Source: Sphingomonadaceae bacterium
GTDB taxonomy: Bacteria; Pseudomonadota; Alphaproteobacteria; Sphingomonadales; Sphingomonadaceae
Length of the DNA stretch: 41,327 nt
Assembly: GCA_021732525.1 (NCBI GenBank)
Contig: JAKFUU010000007.1
Span: 1 to 41,327, forward strand
Reading direction: 5' to 3'
Below, piece after piece: positions 34,184 to 41,272 of the stretch. Position 1 is the first letter of the stretch. Every line of letters starts with the position of its first letter. Below the pieces are notes generated by a model, which saw only the letters and a program-made list of their open reading frames with translations, ran no database searches and was not told the DNA's origin. A program made the position numbers and the translations under genes.

Positions 34184-34397
34184 TAGACATGCTCCCCGGA
34201 TTGCGTTGCTGCGATTCCAGCCAGCTTTCGACGTCTGAACGGCGGTAGAGAATTTTGCCTGACCGCTTGCCCGATTTGATGCCGATATATTGGGGGCCGT
34301 AGCCATACAGGCGGCCCTTCTCGAAATACGAGGCACTTAGCCCTGTCAGTTCGGGTAGTTCCTTTGTGGTCAGGATTTTTCTTTGATTTAGTGACAT
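34176..34397 (-). CDS. AlpA/MerR-type helix-turn-helix regulator or excisionase
   Basis: A 73-residue DNA-binding protein. The core LTTKELPELTGLSASYFEKG is a winged helix-turn-helix start, and GKILYRRSDVESWLESQQ is the characteristic 'wing plus RRSDVEAWL' end of AlpA/excisionase-like proteins. Such proteins activate the integrase gene or direct excision. The ATG at 34397 has AAAGGAG seven bases upstream; the longer open frame to 34694 overlaps the next gene and is rejected. It is translationally coupled to the primase-helicase gene. Confidence 0.85.
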   Translation of the reverse strand: MSLNQRKILTTKELPELTGLSASYFEKGRLYGYGPQYIGIKSGKRSGKILYRRSDVESWLESQQRNPGSMSND

Positions 34398-34483
34398 TTC
34401 AAACTCCTTTGTTTGCCGTAATTGGCCAAAGGAGGATCTGATTTTATCCGGTATCAGAGGTATCGCCTGTAACTTAGGTTCAG

Positions 34484-35176
34484 TTACGACTGATAAGCTG
34501 GGATACTTCGGGCTACGCCATGCAGCACTGAGATAGGGTCGTTCATCCCCATCGCTCGAGTCAATTTCATAAACACGGCTTCCACCCAAGGAGTGATAAT
34601 TGTTTTGCGTTCCGAGTTGAACATTATGCGCGTTCCCGTGCCTTTTTGCTCTTTCCAGAATTTCTGACAATGCACGCAAAATGCTGCAACCCATTTAGCC
34701 GTTATTGGTTTGCCCGTGCGGCCTTCGAGTTCATCGACTTTGGCAAAAACCCGCATGAGTTCGACGGAAGCGAGATTGAATTTCCGAACAGCATTTTCCG
34801 CGTCCAAATGCTTCAACAACATATCCATCAACGCATCACGCCGTGCTGCAAAAATCAATTCTGCTAGGTCGTCAACTTTATCGGCAATCCGGTTCAGTTT
34901 GGCCTTGGCTTCGCTAAAATGGGTCAGGTCGGCTGGAACATCCACCTTATTTGTTTGAATTGTAACGTCTGAGAAACTGCGAATAATCTCTACCGCATCA
35001 TATAGAAAGTTCAGATGTGCCAACCCATCACTGAAACCAAACTCAGTCATCAGCTCAGCATTGATAGCACGCAAATCTAGGTCAGGTTCGTCACTAGCTG
35101 GCAGGTCGGCAACGCCGTGAACAATATCATATTTCAAGACAGCGCCTTTAGATTTATCGATCTTACTTTTCGCCAT
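34484..35176 (-). CDS. Hypothetical protein of the integrated element
   Basis: A 230-residue, mainly helical, soluble protein. No family is recognised. The N-terminus is Lys-rich (MAKSKIDKSKGAVLKYD), the middle is rich in charged heptad-like helices (LTHFSEAKAKLNRIADKVDDLAELIF), and it contains a CVHCQKFW segment with two Cys. The ATG at 35176 overlaps the integrase end by 14 bases, so it is probably co-transcribed with it. Its position between integrase and regulator is where satellite elements often keep regulatory or anti-phage genes, but nothing in the sequence identifies one. Confidence 0.7.
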   Translation of the reverse strand: MAKSKIDKSKGAVLKYDIVHGVADLPASDEPDLDLRAINAELMTEFGFSDGLAHLNFLYDAVEIIRSFSDVTIQTNKVDVPADLTHFSEAKAKLNRIADKVDDLAELIFAARRDALMDMLLKHLDAENAVRKFNLASVELMRVFAKVDELEGRTGKPITAKWVAAFCVHCQKFWKEQKGTGTRIMFNSERKTIITPWVEAVFMKLTRAMGMNDPISVLHGVARSIPAYQS

Positions 35177-36332
35177 GCCCCACCAACTCCAATATCTTTG
35201 CTGCCACTTGTTCCACAGGGCCGCGCAATCGTTCAACATTTATCACAATATAGCCGCCCGTCACATCGCCATCCGCACGGTGATTGAGCAGCCGCTTGAG
35301 CGCATAATGTGGAATATCGAGGCTTTCGGCTATAGTGATAAACGTGCGGCGCAAATCGTGGATGGTGAATTTGATGGCACTCGCCGCGCAAACGCGGGTG
35401 AGGAAGCGTTTGGTTTCTACCAAATGCCCCGTTTCGCCGGGACCGGGAAACACCCAAGGCGACGCGCCCGTTTGCACTTTGCGGCTGGCAAAGACGCTCA
35501 TCAAGAATGCGGATAAAGGCAAATCCAACGGATCGCCATTTTTGGTTTTTGAAATATGCAAACTGGCCAAAACAAAGTCGATATTCTCCCACCGCAATTT
35601 CATCACTTCGCCGCGCCGCATTCCGGTGAACAATGTGATGATCAGAAAATCTCGCGATAGGCTTGGTTCGGCTTGCACCGCCTTCCACCAATCGGGCAAA
35701 GCATGGGCGGCAATCAATGTCCGCCGCCGTGTCTCCCTATGCCAGCTTCGCGTTTTGCTCAATATGTCCACCGGATTGGGCGGGAAATCATCTTGCGTTG
35801 CCGATATGCAATTATAAACTGAGCGCAAATGTCGCATGGCGTTGTTGCCCGTCACGTCGCCATATTGCTTGCTGATTTTCTTGTGCCGCTCCATCACCAT
35901 TGAACGGGTCAGTTCGCATAAAGGCTTGTTCCCCCAATCCTTCAGATAACGCCTTGCCGTTCGGCCATAGCCTTCCACCGTATGCGCGGACAGATTAGGA
36001 CGGATTTCAAAGAATGTGGCAAAGGCCTTAGCCAGTGTCACCTTGCGGCTGGCAACCGCCTTGGCTTCTTCGACCGGATCAACCCCGTCCGCCATTTCGG
36101 CCAGCAAGGCCAACGCCTTCCCTCGTGCAATATCCACCGGGATATAGTCGGCGCGCCCAACGGTGATACGCCGCTTGGTTCCATTGACGCGGCCATCGAC
36201 ATAATAGCTTTTCTGGTTCGTCCCCACCCGCAAGCCAAATCCGGTTAGCAAGGTATCTCCATAAAAGTCCTGTCTCTTTTCAGCGAAGGGTATGGCCTCT
36301 ATGTTGGTTTTCGTAAATTTCAATTTCTGCAT
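35163..36332 (-). CDS. int: Tyrosine-type site-specific integrase with Arm-binding (DUF4102) domain
   Basis: A 389-residue tyrosine recombinase. The N-terminal DUF4102-like domain (FYGDTLLTGFGLRVGTNQKS) binds arm-type sites, and the middle SAM-like domain is KAFATFFEIRPNLSAHTVEG. The catalytic residues are visible: Arg in FTGMRRGEVMKLRW, HxxR in IHDLRRTF, a second His in LLNHRADGD, and the nucleophile Tyr in VTGGYI. All are present, so the enzyme looks intact. It is the outermost gene on the right of the element and reads toward tRNA-Thr about 4 kb away. That is unusual if that tRNA is the attachment site, because integrase genes normally adjoin the att site. Confidence 0.92.
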   Translation of the reverse strand: MQKLKFTKTNIEAIPFAEKRQDFYGDTLLTGFGLRVGTNQKSYYVDGRVNGTKRRITVGRADYIPVDIARGKALALLAEMADGVDPVEEAKAVASRKVTLAKAFATFFEIRPNLSAHTVEGYGRTARRYLKDWGNKPLCELTRSMVMERHKKISKQYGDVTGNNAMRHLRSVYNCISATQDDFPPNPVDILSKTRSWHRETRRRTLIAAHALPDWWKAVQAEPSLSRDFLIITLFTGMRRGEVMKLRWENIDFVLASLHISKTKNGDPLDLPLSAFLMSVFASRKVQTGASPWVFPGPGETGHLVETKRFLTRVCAASAIKFTIHDLRRTFITIAESLDIPHYALKRLLNHRADGDVTGGYIVINVERLRGPVEQVAAKILELVGHGEK

Positions 36333-36647
36333 GGTGGCCTCCTTACGCCACGCACCAGCATAGGAATCGAAATTGAAAAAGCTCGAACAATCATCACGTT
36401 ATCGGGTCACGTCCAACGATGTGCGAAACAAAGATACAGCGTGATAAGCGCCGCCCTCACCCGCGCACGCGGGAGGGGGTGGCAAGGATGAATGTCGGTA
36501 TTGGTTTCCGAATTGGAGCGTTATCGGATGACTGATTCCCTAATCCGCTGATTTGGCGTTTGTATTTATCTAAAATCACTATTTGTCAGGGTCGCATAAA
36601 ATTGAAATTTTGACAGTATGGGTTCCATAAAATTATCAGCTGCTAAG
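36333..36647. other. Intergenic boundary between the integrase and the cassette array
   Basis: No gene is seen. The stretch holds the integrase promoter region, a GC-rich remnant (CCCGCGCACGCGGGAGGGGG, about 36460-36480) similar to the repeat upstream of ubiB, and AT-rich DNA. The attachment site of the integrase may lie here, but no direct repeat of the tRNA-Thr 3' end was found. Confidence 0.4.
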
Positions 36648-36950
36648 TTAAAACTTCTGCTCAAACAACTTGCCACCTGCCATCACCAAGATACGAGAAG
36701 CCGCGGCGATGGTTTCTTGCCTGTGAGCGATGATTATGCGAGTGATGCCCATCCCACCGATTGCTGCATTGACCGCTTGCTCATGCGCTGTATCGAGATG
36801 AGCTGTGCCTTCATCAAGGATTAGTAATGCCGGCTTGTGGTAAATCGCACGGGCGATGCACACCCGCTGTTTCTGGCCGCCGGACAATGTCGATCCCATA
36901 TCGCCGACCAGCGATTCATATTGCATGCGCATCGCCATGCGCATGCCAGT
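36648..36950 (-). pseudogene. 3' fragment of a bacteriocin-type ABC exporter ATPase (copy 1)
   Basis: Only the last 98 residues of the ATPase domain remain: MQYESLVGDMGSTLSGGQKQ is the ABC signature region, LLILDEGTAHLD is Walker B plus D-loop, and ITRIIIAHRQETIAAASR contains the H-loop. The tail matches the usual C-terminus of CvaB/peptidase-type exporters. Walker A, the membrane domain and any peptidase domain are absent. Its first part is almost base-for-base the same as copies 2 and 3, but after Walker B it is different. It joins AT-rich unrelated sequence at about 36950. No leader precursor follows it. Confidence 0.85.
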
Positions 36951-37165
36951 ATTAAATTAAATAAATATAGAATATAATAAATTATTTTTTTTGTCCACAA
37001 AAATATATCTATCATCAATGCTGAAAAAAACATATATCCAACAATATATCCAACTGTAATAAAGTTAATGTAATCTTTAACAATAATATTTAAAAATAAC
37101 GATGAAACCATAAACATAAAAAGCATCATAGATATATGACGAGTATATTTGAAATGTATTTTCAT
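36821..37165 (-). CDS. AT-rich membrane protein, immunity candidate, truncated by ABC copy 1
   Basis: From the ATG at 37165 (TAGGTGA upstream) about 73 residues are lysine-poor and strongly hydrophobic. There are three membrane segments: ISMMLFMFMVSSLFLNIIV, FITVGYIVGYMFFSALMIDI and IIYYILYLFNLIL. Past about 36947 the frame runs into ABC copy 1 in the wrong frame, so the last 40 residues (ACAWRCACNMNR and on) are not original. The natural C-terminus was therefore lost by recombination. It follows a secreted-precursor gene and a hairpin, the usual place for an immunity gene. No family recognised; immunity is inference from position. Confidence 0.6.
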   Translation of the reverse strand: MKIHFKYTRHISMMLFMFMVSSLFLNIIVKDYINFITVGYIVGYMFFSALMIDIFLWTKKIIYYILYLFNLILACAWRCACNMNRWSAIWDRHCPAARNSGCASPVRFTTSRHY

Positions 37166-37189
37166 AAATCACCTAAATTCTATTAAAAA

Positions 37190-37224
37190 CTAAACCACTC
37201 GGCAACACGTGCCGAGTGGTTTAG
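37190..37224 (-). terminator. Hairpin/terminator after the 199-residue precursor
   Basis: A perfect 15-pair stem (37190-37204 with 37210-37224, loop ACACG) is followed by T-runs on both strands, so it may work in both directions. It lies eight bases past the stop of the precursor gene. Confidence 0.85.
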
Positions 37225-37231
37225 GTTTTTA

Positions 37232-37831
37232 TTAATAAGGGAGGAACGTGCGTGGGTACGATCCGGGATTTTGTATTTGATCAAGCTGTTGATTAAAGGT
37301 AGAATCGTACAGTTCCTGTGTAAGGAGATTTGTCAAAGGCGCCCCAACGGCTGCGCCCGCCAAGTTCAATGCCACCTGCTGCCCTAATGTAAGGCCCGCA
37401 GTAGCTTGGGCTCCAACAATTGTTATAACTGGAGAAGCAATCACGCCAGACACATAAAGACTTAATTGAGCTGACAAATGAGCAGCCTGTATTTGACCAT
37501 GGGTTGCAGAAGCTGTCACTACAATCGGAGGCGTCTCCCTGATGCCATCGCCGTCATTGTCGGTCCCATCTGGATAGTGCGTCGGTCCGCCGCCACCGCT
37601 GGAGCCTTCGCCGCCGTAAATAAGCGTAGCGTACGGGCTATATCCTGCAGTTTCATGTGAATTGCCTCCGCCAAAGCCGCCGCCCCCAAAGCCAAAGTGA
37701 CCAGAGCCCGAATTAATGTCGTATCCAATTACAAGAATGTCGTCAAATCCCCCGCTGACCATCATAATTTCATCGCTGGTGAGTTCGCGGAACCCACCCG
37801 ATGGTTTGCTGTTTATCACTTGCATATTCAT
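37232..37831 (-). CDS. Double-glycine-leader secreted protein (cassette 2 precursor)
   Basis: A 199-residue protein with a bacteriocin-type leader of about 28 residues ending FRELTSDEIMMVSGG, the cleavage context used by peptidase-containing ABC exporters. The cargo is about 170 residues: a Gly-rich stretch (FGFGGGGFGGGN), a DGTDNDGDGI segment that could bind calcium, PPIVVTAS, and a Gly/Ala-rich hydrophobic region (VITIVGAQATAGL, LNLAGAAVGAPL) that could enter membranes. It is long for a microcin and recalls glycine-zipper bacteriocins. The ATG overlaps the stop of ABC copy 2 (ATGA) with AAGGAG upstream. The leader is almost the same as in the 146-residue precursor; the cargo is unrelated. 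Confidence 0.82.
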   Translation of the reverse strand: MNMQVINSKPSGGFRELTSDEIMMVSGGFDDILVIGYDINSGSGHFGFGGGGFGGGNSHETAGYSPYATLIYGGEGSSGGGGPTHYPDGTDNDGDGIRETPPIVVTASATHGQIQAAHLSAQLSLYVSGVIASPVITIVGAQATAGLTLGQQVALNLAGAAVGAPLTNLLTQELYDSTFNQQLDQIQNPGSYPRTFLPY

Positions 37832-38385
37832 GTTACTTCTCCTTGGTTGATGTTAGCCTCATGGCTATGCTCCCGCAAGTAGCCGCCGATTAACGCCGTG
37901 AAGCGCGTCGCATTGGCCATGGCGGAAGGTTGGTGGGAGCAGATCAGGATCGCGATATTCAGCTCGGTGAGCGATGTCATCAGCGATTGCTCCATCATCG
38001 GGTCGATGTTGGCGGTGCCTTCATCTAAGATCAAAAGGGACGGTTTGTGGTAGATCGCGCGGGCAATGCATACCCGCTGCTTCTGGCCGCCATCTAAGAT
38101 CAAAAGGGACGGTTTGTGGTAGATCGCGCGGGCAATGCATACCCGCTGCTTCTGGCCGCCCGACAGCGTCGATCCCATATCGCCGACAAGCGATTCATAT
38201 TGCATCGGCATCGCCATGATATCGTCGTGGACATGAGCCACCTTGGCCGCCGCGATGATATCGTCCATTTCGGCATAGGGATCAAAGAAGGCGATATTCT
38301 CCGCCATCGTTCCGGCATAGAGCGCATCATCCCGCGCCACATAGCCGATCAGCTGGCTGAGCTTTGTGCAATTACGCAACGTCAC
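37828..38385 (-). pseudogene. ABC exporter ATPase remnant with internal duplication (copy 2)
   Basis: About 180 residues of a nucleotide-binding domain. It begins at TKLSQLIGYVARDDALYAGT, so Walker A and everything before it are missing. The signature LSGGQKQR and Walker B LLILDEG are present, but a 69-bp exact tandem duplication inserts a second GGQKQRVCIARAIYHKP unit between them. The C-terminal tail (ICSHQPSAMANATRF to NQGEVT) is shared with copy 3 and differs from copy 1. A membrane exporter cannot be made from it. Its stop overlaps the ATG of the 199-residue precursor, so it may only serve now as a leader for translation of that gene. Confidence 0.85.
38022..38159. repeat. 69-bp perfect tandem duplication inside ABC copy 2
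   Basis: Bases 38022-38090 are repeated exactly as 38091-38159. The unit is a multiple of three, so the frame is kept and 23 residues covering part of the ABC signature and Walker B are doubled. No such duplication is present in copies 1 or 3. Confidence 0.95.
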
Positions 38386-38401
38386 CGTAATTCACATTGC
38401 A

Positions 38402-38421
38402 GAAGATTGGTGGGAGCAGAT
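38402..38421 (-). repeat. Vestige of a further ABC-tail copy
   Basis: Twenty bases differ at one position from the segment GAAGGTTGGTGGGAGCAGAT that codes for part of the shared ATPase tail in copies 2 and 3. It lies between the ClpP-like gene and copy 2, and looks like the trace of an earlier recombination or deletion. Confidence 0.55.
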
Positions 38422-38449
38422 AAAGCTACTATTAATACTATTCAAAACG

Positions 38450-39285
38450 TCAACGCCCCTGCGTTCCTTTTGAAATGCATCCATAACCAGGAGGACCTAT
38501 AGAAAATATTTCTTCTCCAAAAGTTCCGTAAATAATATATGAGTCCGGAAATATCTCATTGACATCTTCAATGCTATCGTGCGATTCTGTATTACTGCCC
38601 CAATAATCTATTTTTATACCGTAATACTTGATGTTTTCTTTCGAAAGCACCCAGAGCATATCTTTATAATTTCTACAAATTAGATTTAATTTAAAATCAA
38701 TTCGCCTAACTAAATCTTTATATTGATTCAGATAAGATTTATCTCTCATTATATCATCAAAAAAATTAGTTTCTTTTTTTAAGAGAGTGTCTCTATATAA
38801 TGAATAATCTTTCTTTAGTTTTTCTTGATGATGTTCGTATTTTCTATTTAAAGAAAATTCAATAATATTCGAAGGAATAGATCCATGACTTATTATGAAC
38901 GAATCTTTCATTAAAGAAATCGATTTTGCAGCAGGAACAATATAATTAGCGCAAGAAGATACGCAATATCCATCAACTACTACTTTTATTTTATTTTATT
39001 TTTAAATATAAAATAGCCTAATTGAATTGCAGAATTTACATCACCCCCTTTGCTTTTTATAATTATGTAATCTATTTTTGACTTTTTATTTTTAATGAAT
39101 TTTATTGATTCACTATCAATTTTATCGTATAAACATAGAATTGTTGCATTATTGGCCTTTATTGTTATGTTTCTTTCTAAGCAGATATCTCTAAAAGATT
39201 CATAGGAAGTCAATTTTTCAACTTTAATATAATTTGTCTTAATTCCCAACACTATGAAAGTAAAAAATAGAAAAATTTTTGTCAT
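38450..39285 (-). pseudogene. ClpP/crotonase-fold secreted protein, split by a five-base repeat
   Basis: Two open frames (39285-38986 and 38911-38450, the latter open from just after 38998) join into one protein of about 276 residues if one five-base unit is removed. The N-terminus is a signal peptide (KIFLFFTFIVLG). The conserved core is IIIKSKGGDVNSAIQLGYFI, then after the break VVVDGYCVSSCANYIVPAAK and IISHGSIPS. This matches the GG-loop and Ser-containing turn of ClpP-like periplasmic proteins (COG3904 type). The last 150 residues are charged and helical. It occupies the slot after the 146-residue precursor. It could be an immunity or processing factor, and is AT-rich unlike the backbone. 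Confidence 0.7.
38984..39003. repeat. Pentanucleotide tract (TTTTA)3 inside the ClpP-like gene
   Basis: On the plus strand TTTTA is repeated three times and followed by TTTTT. With three units the minus-strand frame stops right after the tract; with two units it reads through into the rest of the domain. This is the pattern of slipped-strand mispairing. Confidence 0.85.
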
Positions 39286-39307
39286 AATCTCATTACCTTA
39301 AAGCTTA

Positions 39308-39339
39308 CATCGAGACCGATTTCAAAATCGGTCTCGATG
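39308..39339 (-). terminator. Hairpin after the 146-residue precursor
   Basis: A perfect 15-pair stem (39308-39322 with 39325-39339, two central bases) begins 24 bases past the precursor stop. No strong T-run follows on the minus strand. It occupies the same position as the hairpin at 37190-37224 but has a different sequence. Confidence 0.65.
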
Positions 39340-39363
39340 CCATTAATTGTTCAATATATTATT

Positions 39364-39804
39364 CTAAAATATATCGGAATTATCTGCAATCGCTCGCTCC
39401 ACCGCTCCCTGCAACTGATAGATGCGTATCCTATCATACACTAGATCAGCCTGCTCAGCCCCGCTGAGATGCCCAAATTCGCTCTCAACTCCTAGAATTA
39501 TAGCCTCCTCCCTGCTTGGTTCTGAAACTGGGAAGCAATTAAATCCGCTTGAGGTTGCATTACAGTGGGAATTTGGAAGTCGTGTTAAGTTGAGTGGCGA
39601 CATCTCTTGAAGAACCTGCTCAATTGTGTGAGACGTATTTGGATGAGGTACGTCATCAACAGTTAAGTCTATGTGGATGTTTATTACGATTCCTGGATGG
39701 CGTCTTGGTTCTCCGAATCCCCCACTCACCGCCGCAATTTCATCGCTGGTGAGTTCGCGAAAGCCGCCGGTAGGTTTGCTACGGTTTATCACTTGCATAT
39801 TCAT
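39364..39804 (-). CDS. Double-glycine-leader secreted protein (cassette 3 precursor)
   Basis: A 146-residue protein whose leader of about 29 residues ends FRELTSDEIAAVSGG and differs from the other precursor at only a few positions. The cargo of about 117 residues is unrelated to it: it is soluble and acidic, starts FGEPRRHPGIVINIHIDLTV, contains two Cys (NSHCNATSSGFNCF) that may form a disulfide, and ends in a helical part (LSGAEQADLVYDRIRIYQLQ). No toxin domain is recognised. The ATG overlaps the ABC copy 3 stop by four bases with AAGGAG upstream. A hairpin and the ClpP-like gene follow. Export by a peptidase-type ABC transporter is inferred from the leader. Confidence 0.82.
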   Translation of the reverse strand: MNMQVINRSKPTGGFRELTSDEIAAVSGGFGEPRRHPGIVINIHIDLTVDDVPHPNTSHTIEQVLQEMSPLNLTRLPNSHCNATSSGFNCFPVSEPSREEAIILGVESEFGHLSGAEQADLVYDRIRIYQLQGAVERAIADNSDIF

Positions 39805-40500
39805 GTTACTTCTCCTTGGTTAAGTTTAGCCTCATGGCTATGCTCCCGCAAGTGGCCGCCGAGCAGCGCGGTGAAGCGCGTCGCATTGGCCATGGCGGAA
39901 GGTTGGTGGGAGCAAATTAGGATCGCGATATTCAGCGCGGATAAGGCGCGCATCAGCGATTGCTCCATCATCGGGTCGATATTGGCGGTGCCTTCATCAA
40001 GGATTAGTAATGCCGGTTTGTGGTAAATCGCGCGGGCGATGCACACCCGCTGCTTCTGTCCGCCGGACAAAGTCGATCCCATATCGCCGACCAGCGACTC
40101 ATATTGCATGGGCATCGCCATGATATCGTCGTGCACATGCGCGGTTTTGGCCGCCGCGATGATATCATCCATCTCAGCATAAGGATCAAAGAAGGCGATA
40201 TTCTCCGCCATCGTTCCGGCATAAAGCGCATCATCCTGCGCCACATAGCCGATCAACTCGGCAAGCTTGGTGGGGTCATAGACAGACAGCGGACGGCCAT
40301 TGAGCAGCAGTTGGCCCGCCGTGGGATCAATCAAGCCCTTGATGATCTTAATCAGCGTCGTCTTGCCGCCACCCGATGGCCCCGCCATGCCGATAATCTC
40401 GCCGGGTTTGATGACAAGATTGACCCCGCGCAATATTTCCGGTTCCGACGGCGCATAGCGGAACCAGATATTGCGCAGTTCCAGCCCGCTGCCGAATCGA
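39801..40500 (-). pseudogene. ABC exporter ATPase domain without membrane part (copy 3)
   Basis: A complete nucleotide-binding domain of about 230 residues: it opens GLELRNIWFRYAPSEPEILR, has Walker A GPSGGGKTT, Q-loop GYVAQDDALY, signature LSGGQKQR, Walker B LLILDEG and an H-loop ICSHQP. At 40500 homology ends abruptly and AT-rich unrelated DNA begins, so the transmembrane and peptidase domains are absent. No good start codon or ribosome-binding site is present; the nearest in-frame start is a TTG at 40433 inside the domain, before Walker A. It is best read as the 3' remnant of an exporter gene. Its stop is coupled to the next precursor. Confidence 0.85.
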
Positions 40501-40504
40501 TTTT

Positions 40505-40825
40505 TTATAGATCAGGATTATTTTTCGTAATTTTAGAATTTGGGTATTTTTTTAAAAAATCGGATAGAGTTATTGGGGTATTTTTATATATGTATAAATA
40601 TATAGCATAAATAAATATGCATGTAAAGATAATATAAGATAGATAACTATCTGATAAGCGTAAATTTATTATTGAAACTAAAACAATTAAAACCAGTGTC
40701 TTCTTGTTATTGTTTTCAATTAAAATTTCAGATTTACATTTGTTACAATGAAATGGGTGGCCTAGACCGATTAAACATTGCTCAATGGGTATTCCGTCGT
40801 CGCAAGCAGGGCATTTTTTTAACAT
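40505..40825 (-). CDS. Zinc-ribbon membrane protein, immunity candidate
   Basis: A 106-residue, AT-rich gene product. The N-terminus has two Cys pairs (KKCPACDDGI and FHCNKCKSEI), a zinc ribbon. Two hydrophobic stretches follow (TLVLIVLVSIINLRL and YIIFTCIFIYAIYLYI) and then a basic, polar tail. The start has AGAGGATC upstream. It ends five bases before ABC copy 3. Zinc-ribbon plus two-helix proteins next to toxin genes often turn out to be immunity proteins, but here this is inference from position and build. Base composition is clearly unlike the chromosome backbone. Confidence 0.65.
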   Translation of the reverse strand: MLKKCPACDDGIPIEQCLIGLGHPFHCNKCKSEILIENNNKKTLVLIVLVSIINLRLSDSYLSYIIFTCIFIYAIYLYIYKNTPITLSDFLKKYPNSKITKNNPDL

Positions 40826-40932
40826 AATTGATCCTCTTTTTTTGTTATCATTTAATGATCAATATTTAAAATTATAATAAAAGAGAATTAATCATCGATT
40901 AGTATATATTATTTAAATTAAAAACATTTATT

Positions 40933-41226
40933 TTATCTTTGACTAAAAATATCTTCATAAAAGGGAATAAAGGGGTTAGGATTAATTGCATCAAAAAAAT
41001 CACCAATATTCCTAAATTGGTCAAAATTTGTAGTGTCAGGAAAATCAATTTGAGCAATAATGTCGTCTGCAAGCTGTTGCGCTGATCCATCGACAAGTGC
41101 AGTTATTCCTCGTTCAGCAAGTAAAACTGCAACAATGGAAAAGAGTGCGGGTGCAGATGCAGATGTAAGTGCCGCACCCACCGCCAATCCGCCTAGAAAA
41201 TGACGTGCACCCCAACTTGTTACCAT
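40933..41226 (-). CDS. Hypothetical small protein with Gly/Ala-rich hydrophobic helix
   Basis: A 97-residue protein. The N-terminal half is a Gly/Ala-rich hydrophobic stretch (HFLGGLAVGAALTSASAPAL and FSIVAVLLAERG) and the C-terminal half is acidic (DFPDTTNFDQFRNIGDFFDA). The ATG directly follows an in-frame TGA, with GGAGG 13 bases upstream. No double-glycine leader is present. It stands between a palindrome (41273-41308) and the zinc-ribbon gene, so by analogy with the neighbouring cassettes it is a downstream gene of a precursor lying outside the window. Alternatively it is itself a membrane-active effector. No family recognised. Confidence 0.55.
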   Translation of the reverse strand: MVTSWGARHFLGGLAVGAALTSASAPALFSIVAVLLAERGITALVDGSAQQLADDIIAQIDFPDTTNFDQFRNIGDFFDAINPNPFIPFYEDIFSQR

Positions 41227-41272
41227 TCAGAGATAGAGTCCTCCTGTTAAATGCTTGATGGTTGAAGGGATG

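Noticed and set aside
31901-36332. Complete prophage
   Set aside because: No capsid, terminase, tail or lysis genes are present between the tRNA and the cassette array.
36340-36375. Sequence resembling the tRNA-Thr T-arm (CATAGGAATCGAA) as an attachment site
   Set aside because: It is only a partial match and in the opposite orientation to the tRNA, so it does not form the expected direct repeat.
36648-40500. Functional ABC exporter subunits
   Set aside because: None of the three copies contains a membrane domain, two lack Walker A, and none has a credible translation start of its own.
40899-41096. 65-codon hydrophobic open frame
   Set aside because: It is a different frame of the 97-residue gene, which has the better start and a GGAGG.
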